Positions 1 through 10,300 of a stretch of 64,000 bases of DNA are shown piece by piece (position 1 is the first letter of the stretch; the number at the start of each line of letters is the position of its first letter). The notes beneath the pieces were generated by a model, which was given only the letters and a program-made list of their open reading frames with translations, ran no database searches and was not told the DNA's origin. Position numbers and translations under genes: made by a program. The DNA comes from Niebla homalea (Eukaryota; Ascomycota; Lecanoromycetes; Lecanorales; Ramalinaceae): the NCBI GenBank assembly GCA_019925105.1, contig JAHGAU010000015.1, forward strand, positions 806,001-870,000, written 5' to 3'.

Positions 1-1427
1 GGGCAAAACAGCATCAAGAAGAAGGCTCTCCAGCCAACCGATGTTACTGATGACGAAGCTTACCTCTGCAGCCCGACCGTCCAGGGCTTCAGTCTGAGGT
101 ACGCATTCGTCCGTCACCAATCTATCCCTTTGCCATACACTAAGATTGTCGTCTAGTAAACGAATGTGGGGTGAGCGCCCTGCAACCAATCCGGAGTTGG
201 AGTATCGACTATTGCTGACTGCAACTGAACAGCTGAGTTCACTGTGGATGGAGTGTCTGACATCATTTGGAATGACGTCCCGTTCGCCGCTCTCGTGCTT
301 CCCTCGGTGAGTCGATCTCTGAAACATTCCTCCCAACCTACATGATGCTTGCGGGGATACGTATCGTATTTACTGTGGCTGTCTTTCCGTTTCACTCTGT
401 TCCGTCAATATCTTTGGGGTTAAATACCGTACAAAGCACTGCCGACTCGGCGTCTCAAATGAACTTCTCCTTATCAGAGGGGGTTCACATCTGAAGACGC
501 AGTACTGACACTGCGCGCTACTCAGGCTAAGAAAGACTTATTGCAAGCTCTTGTCCAACAGACTACTACAGAGCCTCCGGAAGGGGTAGACACTGATAAA
601 AAAGCCTTCGACGATTTTGTCGAGGACAAGGGTCAGGGCTTAGTTGTGCTACTTCACGGTAGGTCGTGCTCATTCTACGCACAAGTCTCATGCTTACCCA
701 ACCCGAAGGCTCTCCTGGAGTTGGGAAAACATTGACCGCCGAGGCTATTTCTGAATATCAGAGGCGACCGTTATATCGAGTCACAGCGGGCGACCTTGAC
801 CTTGATTCCCATAAGCTGGAGCTGAAACTCTCAGAGATACTCGATCTGGCGACCCGTTGGAAAGCTATCGTGCTTCTTGACGAAGCGGATGTCTTTGTTG
901 AGAGTCGTACGCTCCACAATCTCCATCACAACACCTTGGTCTCTGTCTTCCTTCGGCAACTGGAATATTTTCAGGGGGTCATGATTCTCACCACGAACCG
1001 CGTGACAGTCTTTGATGATGCCATCAAATCACGCATACATCTCGGCATTAAATACGACGACTTGAACCAGAAGGCCCGTGCCAGCGTCTGGAAGACATTC
1101 ATTGAGCGCGCCGACAACACGACGGAGAAGAAGATGAAGAGTACGGTGACTGACAAGCAGATCCAAGAGCTCGCCCATAGGCCTACCAATGGTCGACAGG
1201 TGCGTCATTCTCCCCTCATCGATCTCGGAAGCAAAATGTTTGGTAAGTCTGACTGATTGGCATCGTAGATCAAGAACACCGTTCGCATCGCCCACGCCTT
1301 AGCGGCGAGTAAGGACGTTCCCCTTGGATACGACCAACTTGCAAGTGCGCTGGATGCGAACGAAGATTTTGATAACGAGCACCGTGGCGTTGGGCTTTCG
1401 GCCAACGCTGTGAACTCCTACCTATAG
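1..1427 (+). CDS. AAA+ ATPase, C-terminal part (gene runs off the left edge)
   Basis: This is the 3' part of a fungal AAA+ ATPase of the class with a winged region before the ATPase module. The readable exons are 1-98, 157-170, 233-306, 526-658, 709-1199 and 1269-1427, all with GT-AG introns, giving 322 residues. Before the ATPase come the family signature GFSL-x-K-x-W and the stretch DIIWNDVPF. The ATPase itself shows Walker A HGSPGVGKT (its Gly codon is split by the 659-708 intron), Walker B IVLLDEADVF, the sensor-1 stretch ILTTNR and an arginine-rich end (IKSRIHLGI). The last exon reads IKNTVRIAHALA and ends in TAG. These proteins are common and multi-copy in filamentous fungi and mostly uncharacterised, so the substrate is unknown. 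The family call is secure; the 5' end is missing. Confidence 0.88.
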
Positions 1428-1886
1428 ATATCGTTCAGGTTCAGGATCCATCACCAGCTATGGGAAAAGAGTTGGATACAACATAGAGAACAACGACGGA
1501 TGATCCAGAGGGTGTGATGACTGGGAAGTCTCTCGGCGCGGTGTGACACCCATACGCGTTCTGAATGCTCAAGGATGATGCGATCAACGAAGGTAGGTTG
1601 AGAACGACAGAGTATAGACGCTTTCATGAATGTAGACACGTCGTCGACAGGTTTATCAACTTAATGACCCTCGTGAATAAATTAAACCCAGGTCACTCAT
1701 TCCCAAAATCAAGAGATCCGGCTCATTACCAAACGCCATCGCTGTTTTTGCCAACGCGGTGTCGAAGATGAGTATTACGCGATCGCCAGCCACAGAAGGT
1801 CCCAGATGTCTCTTGGCAGACCTGCTTCACACAGTAAGAATCAAGTGCGCCTCTGGAACCTCATCTCTTGGGATGACTGAGAGGCA
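1428..1886. other. intergenic, convergent 3' ends
   Basis: About 460 bp lies between the 3' end of the AAA+ ATPase and the 3' end of the centrin gene. The reading frames here are short and show no recognisable domain. The stretch should hold the 3' UTRs and terminators of both genes. I see no RNA gene or repeat. Confidence 0.5.
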
Positions 1887-2700
1887 TCAGCTCAGACAGA
1901 TGCTCATGAATTCCTCCCTGTTGATCGCCCCATCTCCATCGAGGTCAAATTCCTCAATCATAGCCAGGAGCTCCTCCTCCTCCAACCCCTCGCCCAACTC
2001 CCTCGCCACCCTCCTCAAGTCCCCAATTTCGATGACGCCTTTGCTCCCTCATCAAACAGATCAAACGCCCTTAAGATCTCCTCCCTCGGATCCCGCGCCA
2101 ATATCTTTTGGGTCAACACAGTCTGGAACTGCGCAAACGGGAGGAGGAGCCGCGGGGCAGGGGTGGGTAGATTGGGATTGTTCGAGGACGGCTTTTGTTG
2201 GTGCGGGGAGGGGACACCGTGGGTGCGGAGGAGGTCGAGGATCTCGGGTTTGGGCATTTCGAAGCCGAGAGCTTTGAGGGCGACTTTGAGTTCGTGGTAG
2301 TCGATGTGGCCGTCCTTGTCGAGGTCGAAGAGGGTGAACTGTGTACGATCCCCCTCGTTAGCATACATGGTTGGGGTGTGCCAGGGCTAATCTGCTTCGC
2401 TAAGCGCGATGCGCAGTCCCTCCTCACTGGAAAGTCGGGATGCACCCTAGCATTGGGAAAGCGGGGGGGTGGGGGGGAGGAACATACGGCTTCCCTTATC
2501 TCTTCCCTTTGCTCTTCGGATAGACTGTCCAATTCTGCTCGCTCTTGCCGTTCCCTCTCTGCCTTCTCCCTTTCACGTTCTAATCTTGCGTTCTCTCGCG
2601 CCTGGTTTGTCGTTGATGCGCCGAAGGGCTGCTGGCCCGCGAGGGAGCGGTCAGGCATTTTGCCGAAATTTCTGGGAGCGAATGTGGTATTCTGTGCCAT
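1887..2700 (-). CDS. CDC31: centrin (EF-hand calcium-binding protein), apparent frameshift
   Basis: Centrins are calcium-binding proteins of the spindle pole body and of the TREX-2 mRNA export complex. Exon 1 (2700-2488) encodes a basic, coiled tail ending [11 protein letters not shown]. Exon 2 starts at 2338 after a 149-nt intron that contains a G-rich tract. EF-hand 1 is clear ([12 protein letters not shown]), the second is replaced by a proline-rich insertion, the third starts RAFDLFDEG and the fourth is [13 protein letters not shown]. Between DEG and [11 protein letters not shown] the frame slips by one base around 2043-2049; the downstream frame then runs cleanly to TGA at 1887. Adding one base in the G run restores D-E-G-S-K-G and a protein of about 221 residues, close to the usual centrin length plus insertion. 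This is either a sequencing or assembly indel or a true loss of the two C-terminal EF-hands. Confidence 0.85.
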
Positions 2701-3219
2701 TTTATGCTTCGCGACGCAATTGCCAACAGAGCTATAGGGAAGTTGATTCGCGATGGGAAGTAAGGCTAATCAACACTCTGAAATTGCGCAAAACACAGAG
2801 AGACGCGATCTCGCTTGATTCTAGGCCTGAGTCGAGACGTGTTGAGCAACCTGAGCCAATCAAAGGACGGCCCGACCCTTTGCAGACTGGATGACTCAGC
2901 GTTATATGACGTCGGTCTCAAGATGCTCTTTGCCGACGTGCGCTCGTGCGTAAACAAATGACGGAGGCCGTGACGGATAATGACAGCTATGACATTCTAC
3001 AATTCCGTCAACCCATAGAAATAGATGATCCGGTCAGCTAGATTTCCCATCTTACTCCAGATTCCATCATCCCGATCATCATCCTGCAGACGAGTGTTCC
3101 ACGCTCCTACACCGTCCATCAATTACCAATCGTCGTCACCTTGGATTTCATCCCCCTTGTCCGCCCTCATCCTGCCCATCAGATCGAGCCAATCCCGAAG
3201 TAATCACACGTCTGCCGCA
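2701..3219. promoter_or_regulatory. shared divergent promoter region, centrin / SDR
   Basis: This interval of about 520 bp separates two divergent start codons, so it should hold both promoters. An upstream in-frame ATG at 3025 could extend the SDR protein by 65 serine- and arginine-rich residues; such a leader could act as a mitochondrial presequence. No specific binding site is obvious. Confidence 0.4.
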
Positions 3220-4094
3220 ATGTCCAATGTACTAGTGATTGGGTCTACTCGTGGCCTCGGTGCATCCTTTGTGAAGCAATACTCTACTCGTGGAGACTAT
3301 GTCTTTGGGACCGCACGAGGGGACAAAGCTCCCGACTCCGAAAAGAATTTGGAGTATATCAAAGGCATTGACGTTTCCCAAGAGATTAGTGGTGACAAGC
3401 TCGCCAAAGCGATCGAAACCTCAGGCAAGCAGTTGGATCTTGTGATCTTCAATGCTGGTTATCTCGCCGTCGAGTCCTTCGATGAACCCAATTTTGAAAA
3501 TGAGTTGATGATGTACAAAATCTGTGCTATTGGACCCGTCTTCATGGTGCGAGCACTGGTCAAGGCGGGCTTGATGAAGAAGGGCAGCAAGCTCATCTTT
3601 CTGAGTAGCGAGAGTGGAAGCATTACCCTGAGGCACGATCAGGAGGTAGGCTCTTCGACTGTACCGCACAGAGAGATCCACTGATATCAGGATTCTATAG
3701 GGTGGAGGAATGTATGGCCATCATGCGAGCAAAACCGCGTTGAACATGGTTGGCCACCTTCTGAGCTATGATCTGAAAGACAAGGAGATCGCAGTTGGCA
3801 TGCTCCATCCCGGCTTCATGCGGACGGAGATGACGAAAAGTGCTGGTTTCGACAAATTCTGGGATCAGGCTGATGGTGAGTGGTATGACAGGCTGATCCA
3901 GTCCAGGGCTGACATGAACTCTAGCTGTAACCCCGGATCAAGCCGCCGACTACATTAGCAAGTTCATCGACACTTTCGATATGAGCAAGACCGGAACTTA
4001 TTGGGCACCCAGAGGCGGCAAGGACATTAGCAATGCCGAAGTGGTTCTTGGAAAGGAAGCCGCAGCGCAAGCACCACTTCAACTGCCCTGGTAG
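3220..4094 (+). CDS. short-chain dehydrogenase/reductase (SDR)
   Basis: NAD(P)H-dependent oxidoreductase with a Rossmann fold. The exons are 3220-3645, 3701-3875 and 3925-4094 (256 residues from the second ATG). The nucleotide-binding motif IGSTRGLGASF lies at the N terminus and NAG-Y (NAGYLAV) near residue 90, followed by the active-site serine strand KLIFLSSESGS. The catalytic block reads MYGHHASKTALN: the lysine of ASK is present, but the position four residues before it is His instead of Tyr, with a Tyr two residues further upstream. From memory this spacing occurs in a fungal SDR subfamily, so it is probably not decay. An in-frame ATG at 3025 would give a 321-residue form. The substrate cannot be told. 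It lies head-to-head with the centrin gene. Confidence 0.88.
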
Positions 4095-4342
4095 TGAAAA
4101 GCGATTGATTTGCTTCATTCGCACACTTCACCAGAACCGTGCAACACGCAAAGCGGAATGAGCTTTCACTGGCCTCTTAATGAAGAAGCTAGAGTCGCAG
4201 AACTAAGAATGCAGATGTGATTCATGACAATACTGATCAAGTCTGTGGTTCATCATACTATGAAGTTGCACTGATGCTCTCAGGCTGTAATCTCACACTT
4301 GGGGAGGGTTAGGCAAACTTTGCGTTCTCAGTCACAACCCGC

Positions 4343-5356
4343 CTACTGGTTACCCCTTTTTGCGTCTTCCTCGTCCGTTTTGGGGACCGACACTATCTTG
4401 GGAACAGTCACAGAGTTCAATTTCCTCATGGCCTGTAGTACAAGTGTCAGTCCAGCATCAGAAGTAACTCCCTCATTCCCCTGAGCCAGCATCACAGCGC
4501 ACACACCTGCCAGGGCAACGTATTCCACGTGAAACTCCAACTCCACCAGACCCAGCCCTCGGCATAGTGCACCCACCACCAGGGATTGAACAACTGATCA
4601 AAACTTACATCTGCAAAAGAGCTGTCCGGCAGCTTGCCGTCCCATTTGTCTTGAACCTTGTTGATCTTGCCCGTCTCCTTATCATAAGCGATGGTGATCT
4701 TGCTCGAGACCGTCTGCTCCTTGCTGATACCCTTCAACACGTAACGTGTCTTCAGGTCCATCTCGATGGGGTTGCCGGCTGATGTGACTTCATGGTGGAG
4801 GCGCTCGATCTCGCTGAACACGGTTTGAAGACCGTACCACTGGGGTTCATACTTGGCGCGACCAGCAGCGATGGTAATGGGGTCCTCAAAAGTAGCATTG
4901 TCATCCCACATCTGAAGCTTTTTCAAGGAAGGTCGACCGGCAAAGAGCTGAAGCATGGTTTAGCTTCTGGTTGGCTACGGGAAGATGGTTGACCTACATC
5001 GAGGACGCAACCGACGATGCTCTTCTGTGTTTCGTCAACCGTCACACCAGGCGCGGTCTTGATGTTTGTGTTTTCAATGTTGGCTCCCTCAGCTTTCGGA
5101 TTCATTAGCGTATGCGGCGCTGTAAACAGAAGGTGGGCCTACTTGACGCCATACTGATTGCTGATGTAGTCAATGCCCTCGACTGGTGAGATCTGATTGT
5201 CTTGAAATAGGTAGAGGGATTCCGAACGAAGTAGAGGTATTGTGGTGCCGTAGGGAGTCTCATGTGGGAAAGTCAAGTGAGAGAATAAAGTTGGGAAGGG
5301 CAACGGACTCTCACCTTTTTCCACTGAGCATCATCGGAAAGACGAGCAGACGTCAT
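4343..5356 (-). CDS. conserved NTF2-like (SnoaL-type) fungal protein; 5' end unclear
   Basis: Three exons are solid: 5105-4998 (starting MNPKAEG), 4947-4609 and 4432-4343, giving 178 residues. Landmarks are LFAGRPS, DNATFEDPITIA, EIERLHHEVTSAGNPIEM and the C-terminal VPKIVSVPKTDEEDAKRGN; the arrangement resembles a small cone-shaped NTF2/SnoaL domain of unknown ligand. Upstream lie two more likely exons: one from ATG 5356 (MTSARLSDDAQWKK) and one around 5200-5140 (ISPVEGIDYISNQYGV). They do not join cleanly. The first junction is one base short at a run of five A, and the second meets an in-frame TAG with only a 23-nt GT...AG gap. The gene may therefore start at 5105, or the 5' part may carry indels. 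No enzymatic function can be assigned. Confidence 0.7.
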
Positions 5357-5631
5357 CAGCATCAGCGTACTCGTATTCGTATGCGCGAATCTAGCCGGCA
5401 CTAGTCGATCCTGACGCTTGGCGTGCGCGACGTCACGTGTTGAATTTCTGTGGCACAGGTCTGAAGCTGATACACAGCATTTGCTATTTTCTTTTTTGGA
5501 TAAAGCCTCAATCGCATCATTCGTTCCGCAAGAGATCCTCAAAGCAGGAATACTTGCAGCTTGACACCTCTCTACGGGTTTACAATGTACTCATCGTAGC
5601 TCTTTGAGCGTTTGTGAGGCGTCGAAATGAC

Positions 5632-6776
5632 ATGCCCAAATGCAATGAGAACAATGCAGCTTTCTACCCAGCGTACTGCTTCAAGCATTCCCCAACTTAC
5701 AATACTTGGGCTCGACTGTCAATCTCGGATGTTCATGCGCTGAAAGAACGGCCGGGATATGAAGGTTCGTATCGACCATTCTGCCCTTCAACCACTCCAA
5801 AACTGATCCTATACACCAAGGCCAAAACATCTTCTTTCACGGAAATCACCCCATTCGATGGGTGCGTCTCGTTGGCGTAATTGTTGCTTTTGATGTACTC
5901 CCATCACGCTTCATATTCGCATTGGATGATAGCAGCGGTGCGACTATCGACGTGACCTGCGAACGGCACAGGACCACGCCTCCAAACTCTAGCAAGACCC
6001 CCGATGGCACCAGCTATGACTTAGAGGGTCCCAAAGCTACATCTACCAAGGCAACAACGCAAACGGGGCGAAACATCGATCTCGTTGGTTTTGATGTCGG
6101 TACTATCGCGAAAGTGAAAGGCGCGATAGGCCTATTCCGGGGAGAAAGACAAGTCCTGATGGAGAGGATTGCACGTGTATCAACCACCAATGAAGAGGCT
6201 GCTGCATGGCAAGAAGTTTCCACTTTCCATGAAAGCGTGCTTGACCACCCATGGGTCGTGAGTGAACAAGACCAACGGCGTGCCAGGAAAAAAGTAGAAG
6301 GCGGTTTAAAACGAAGGCAAATGAAGCAAGACCAAGCCAGAACCGGCACTGAAAGCAGGAATAGAGCTGAGAATGATAGCGCGAGAGACGTTCGCGACTC
6401 AAAAAGTAGATATTCGGTCGAAATGAGAGCTCGGCAGGAGAGAGGGTTAGAAAGCCGTCAGATAGAGAAGCGCAAGAGACAGCAACATCTGGACCGGCAG
6501 AAGAAGGAACACGAAGCTGAGAAGGATAGGGCAATAGAGGCGGCTGCGGAGGTACGGAGGCGCCTTGAAGAAGCAGAACGTCGAAAAGCTGTGGATGACG
6601 AGCAGCGTCTTAACAATATCGACGAGATGAATAAGAAACAAGCGAGACGAAGAAGGGAGGCTGACCGAGCAGAGAGGGAGCGCATTTTTGCCGAGCGTCA
6701 ACAAAGTTCTAAGGACCTCACAACGGCACCTGTAACGAAGCAGTCCCGAAAGCAGAGACGGACTGATAATTTTTAA
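5632..6776 (+). CDS. STN1: Stn1-like telomere capping protein (CST complex, OB-fold)
   Basis: Stn1 binds telomeric single-stranded DNA with Ten1 (and Cdc13/Ctc1 where present) and limits telomerase and resection. The exons are 5632-5764 and 5821-6776 (362 residues). Splicing joins PGYEG to QNIFFHGNHPIRWV, which recreates the Stn1 OB-fold signature followed by RLVGVIVAFDV and the strand LDDSSGATIDV. The OB-fold spans roughly residues 1-160, interrupted by a polar loop after CER. From about residue 195 the chain is a highly charged Arg/Glu/Lys/Gln-rich helix with repeated RRR and AERRKA blocks, predicted coiled coil, with no second globular domain visible. Start chosen at the first in-frame ATG after upstream stops; a GTG at 5614 is not needed. 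The identification rests on the OB-fold motif. Confidence 0.85.
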
Positions 6777-7339
6777 GGACATCGGATAATCTGATATGGC
6801 TACGGTGGCTCCTGGCTTTGGGCATTATCTCGGTAGTCACTTATGATTCATAATACACTCACAGAGATGCTCGGATAGAATAGGATAAAGAACTAAAAAG
6901 TAATAGATAAACTCAAAGTCAACTGAAAATAATAACAGCAGTCTCGATGAGGCGATTCTGCCTGCAACTTTGATGACGGTCATGTGATGCCTAAATCGAC
7001 CCCCGCACTAGCCGAGAGCATTTAGCGGCCATTCTCCTCGGCCTTTTCTCACCCCAGCACCACCAGCTCAATCGTCCCATATCTCTTGCGCGCACATTCA
7101 TTCTCTTCGCGTTCACCAAGCAAAGCTTTTTCTCTTCTTCAACCTCGCTTACTGTGATTCAATATCATCGATCAATTTGTGCGCGTGTCAACCCTCTTTG
7201 TGCGATCTCGCGGAAGCGTCTCAACACCAATCGCGTCGACACATCTATGCTCTTGCTTCCAATGAAGCGACCTCACCTATCCTACTAGGATCTACGAACT
7301 GTTCCAAGACCTAATCGAACACCATTACCATTCTCAAAG
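6777..7339. promoter_or_regulatory. intergenic and 5' leader of the nucleoporin gene
   Basis: About 560 bp with no coding sequence. The 150 bp before the start codon is pyrimidine-rich with many TCTTC and CTCTTC blocks, as is usual around fungal transcription starts. No other feature is seen. Confidence 0.4.
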
Positions 7340-10300
7340 ATGGCTTTCTTCGGGCAAAACAACAACCAGCAGCAGAGCTCCGGCTTTGGGGGCTTTGGGT
7401 CGACGAACAATAACACAGGAGGTAAGTCTTTTTGATCGCTTTGTGCGACTCTCCTCTCATACGTATTCATTCGACTCCCTCATACCGCTATTCTTCCGAA
7501 CATCCTGAATCTGATTCATTTGACGCTCGTTCTAGGCTTTGGGCAACCAGCTTCGTCCGGCACTGGTTTTGGAAGTGGTACAACTGGCACAGCTGGAGGC
7601 TTCGGCGGCTTTGGCTCTGGAGGTAGATATCCCATTCAACGCGAGCGTACCCTAGCTTCCATCAGCCACTTTCTACCGTCGGCTCAACACCATTGTGTCA
7701 AGCTAAGACAGGAGGACGCATAAAATCCCCGTTCTTATATGTTTTGTGTCTAAAATCCATCAACTTTACCGATCGCTACAGCAAATCAAGCAATTCCACA
7801 GGATACGTGCTAACATGAATATCACCACAGGTTCAGCTGGCTTTGGCGCAAACAACAACAACAATACTACCTCTCTCTTCGGACAGAGTAAACCGGCGTT
7901 TGGCGCTACAGCAACAACTGGTGGTGGTGGATTGTTTGGAAGTGGCACTGCTGCGACAACAGGAACTCCAGGGGGCTTCGGAGGGTTCGGAAGTACGAAC
8001 ACTAACAATAATACGACGGGCGGCGGATTATTTGGCAGCCAACCGAAGCCTGCTTTTGGTGGCAGTGCAACCGGTGGTGGGTTATTTGGAGGAGGTAGCA
8101 CTGGAGGGTTTGGCTCGACGACCAATCAACCGCCCAACGCGTTTGGAGTGGGTTCTGCTCTGAGCCAAAACAATGCAGTCTGTGAAGGCACAGGCAGCAC
8201 CCCATTCACGGCTTTCACCGAAAAAGAAAACGCTGGTAATACGATGAATCACTACCAGAGCATCAGCTTCATGGCACCTTACAAGAACTTCTCATTCGAG
8301 GTAGACATGACTTCTTGGTCTCTCAATGACAATTGCTGACAACATCCAGGAACTACGATTGGCAGATTACAACCAAGGCAGAAGATATGGCAATGGCAGC
8401 GGCCAGGCGGGTGCATTCGGGTCTACAAACTTCGGCGGCTTTGGTCAGTCCAACGCCAATACTGGTGGATTTGGTCAACAAGCGAATGCATCAGGTGGTG
8501 GCCTATTCGGCTCAACTCAAGCCACATCTACGCCATTCGGTAACAACCAATCCAGCGGCTTTGGTAATTCCAATACTGCCGGCGGCCTTTTTGGGCAGCA
8601 ACAACAACAACAACAGCAGAAGCCAGGTGGTCTATTTGGATCAACTACCTCAACTGGTACAACTGGTGGGCTGTTCGGGACCGCCAATAATACCAACACT
8701 GGATTTGGATCTGGGAATACTGGGTCAGGGTTTGGGTCCGGAGGCGGTGGCCTCTTCGGGCAGAGCAACAACCAACAACAGCAGCCACAGTCGAAACCAT
8801 TTTCTTTTGGTTCAACCACTGCCACTGCAGGTGGCGGCTTTGGAAGTGGAACGACTGCCTTCGGTAATTCTAACACCAACACAAATACTGGTGGAGGCCT
8901 TTTTGGCTCATCGACGCAAACGAACAGTAACCCGTTCGGTCAGCAAAACAACACCCAACCATCGAATGCCTTTGGTGGGGGCTTTGGTCAGCAAAATCAG
9001 AGTCAAAACCAGAATCAACCCGCAGCCAGCAACCTATTTGGAGGATTCGGCCAACAGAACAATCAAGAACAGAAGCCAGCAGGGCTTTTTGGCAATACAT
9101 CTAATAATGCGAACGCTGGTGGTGGTTTATTTGGCAACCCGAACCAGAACAACAACCAGAGCGGCGGAGGACTCTTTGGTCAGGCCAACAACCAGTCGAA
9201 TAGCAATTCGCTATTTGGACAGAAGCCTGCAAATAGCGGTGGTTTGTTCGGCCAAAGTACTGCAAACAATAGCACGACCGGCTCGAATCTGTTCGGAGGG
9301 TTTGGAAACAATGCCAACGCAAACCAAAATCAAACGCAGCAGCCTCAGGCAGGCGGATTGTTCGGAAATACTAACAATAATCAACAGAAGCCAGGAGGGC
9401 TTTTCGGCAGCACGACTGCGAACACAGGTGGTGGTGGTCTTTTTGGCAACAGCACGACCACCAACCAGCAATCAGGCGGTGGGCTCTTCAATTTAGGAGG
9501 CTCAAATCAACAACAGGCATCCCAGCCTGCAGGAGGAGGTCTCTTTGGGGGAAGCACCGCAGTCAACAACAATGCTGGATCCAGTATTTTTGGCAACCCG
9601 CCACCGCAGCAACAGCCGACACCTCCAAACCAATTCCAACCCCAACAATCCCTGCAGGCCGGCCTTCTTGACCCGAACGCTTTTGGTAGCCCTTCAATCT
9701 TCTCAGGGCTGCCTCCGCCACCACAGGTTTCTGGTCCGATTGCCACACCGATCAATCAAAGGAACAAGCCCAAGAAAGCTCCACTACTACCGTACTACAA
9801 GATGACACCCAACGGGGCATCAAGGTACCAAACACCACAAAAGCGCGGATACGGCTTCAACTACTCGACCTATGGCACCCCGGGAAGTGCATCGAGTATT
9901 GGCAGCACACCAGGAGGTTTCAGCAGCAGCCTGCTTCACGGAAGCATCAATCGCAGCCTGGGCAGAAGCTCATCCACGAGCAATCTTCGTGGAAGTTATG
10001 GAGATGCGGACAGCATTCTGACTCCGGGTGCTTTCTCTGCAGGCAACTCCCGTTACGGCACGGGCAGTATGAAGCGACTCACAATCGACAGATCTTTGCG
10101 CACCGACCTATTTGGTGACAGGGGTACACCAGCGGCATTACCAAGTCCCGAGAAGGAGCGGCAGCCCAGCGCGTTGAAGAAGCGAGTCAGTTTCGATACT
10201 GGTACGACTGACGGCAATACAAAACAGCAAAATGGCCATCACCCCGAGGGGGCCAACAGCAGCGAACGAGATGCCTCAGCTGCCCCCAGCGCCGAAGAAC

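Noticed and set aside
8333..9496. 387-codon alternative frame within the nucleoporin gene
   Set aside because: It is a by-product of the FG-repeat codon pattern; the real frame is fixed by GLFG and GLEBS motifs.
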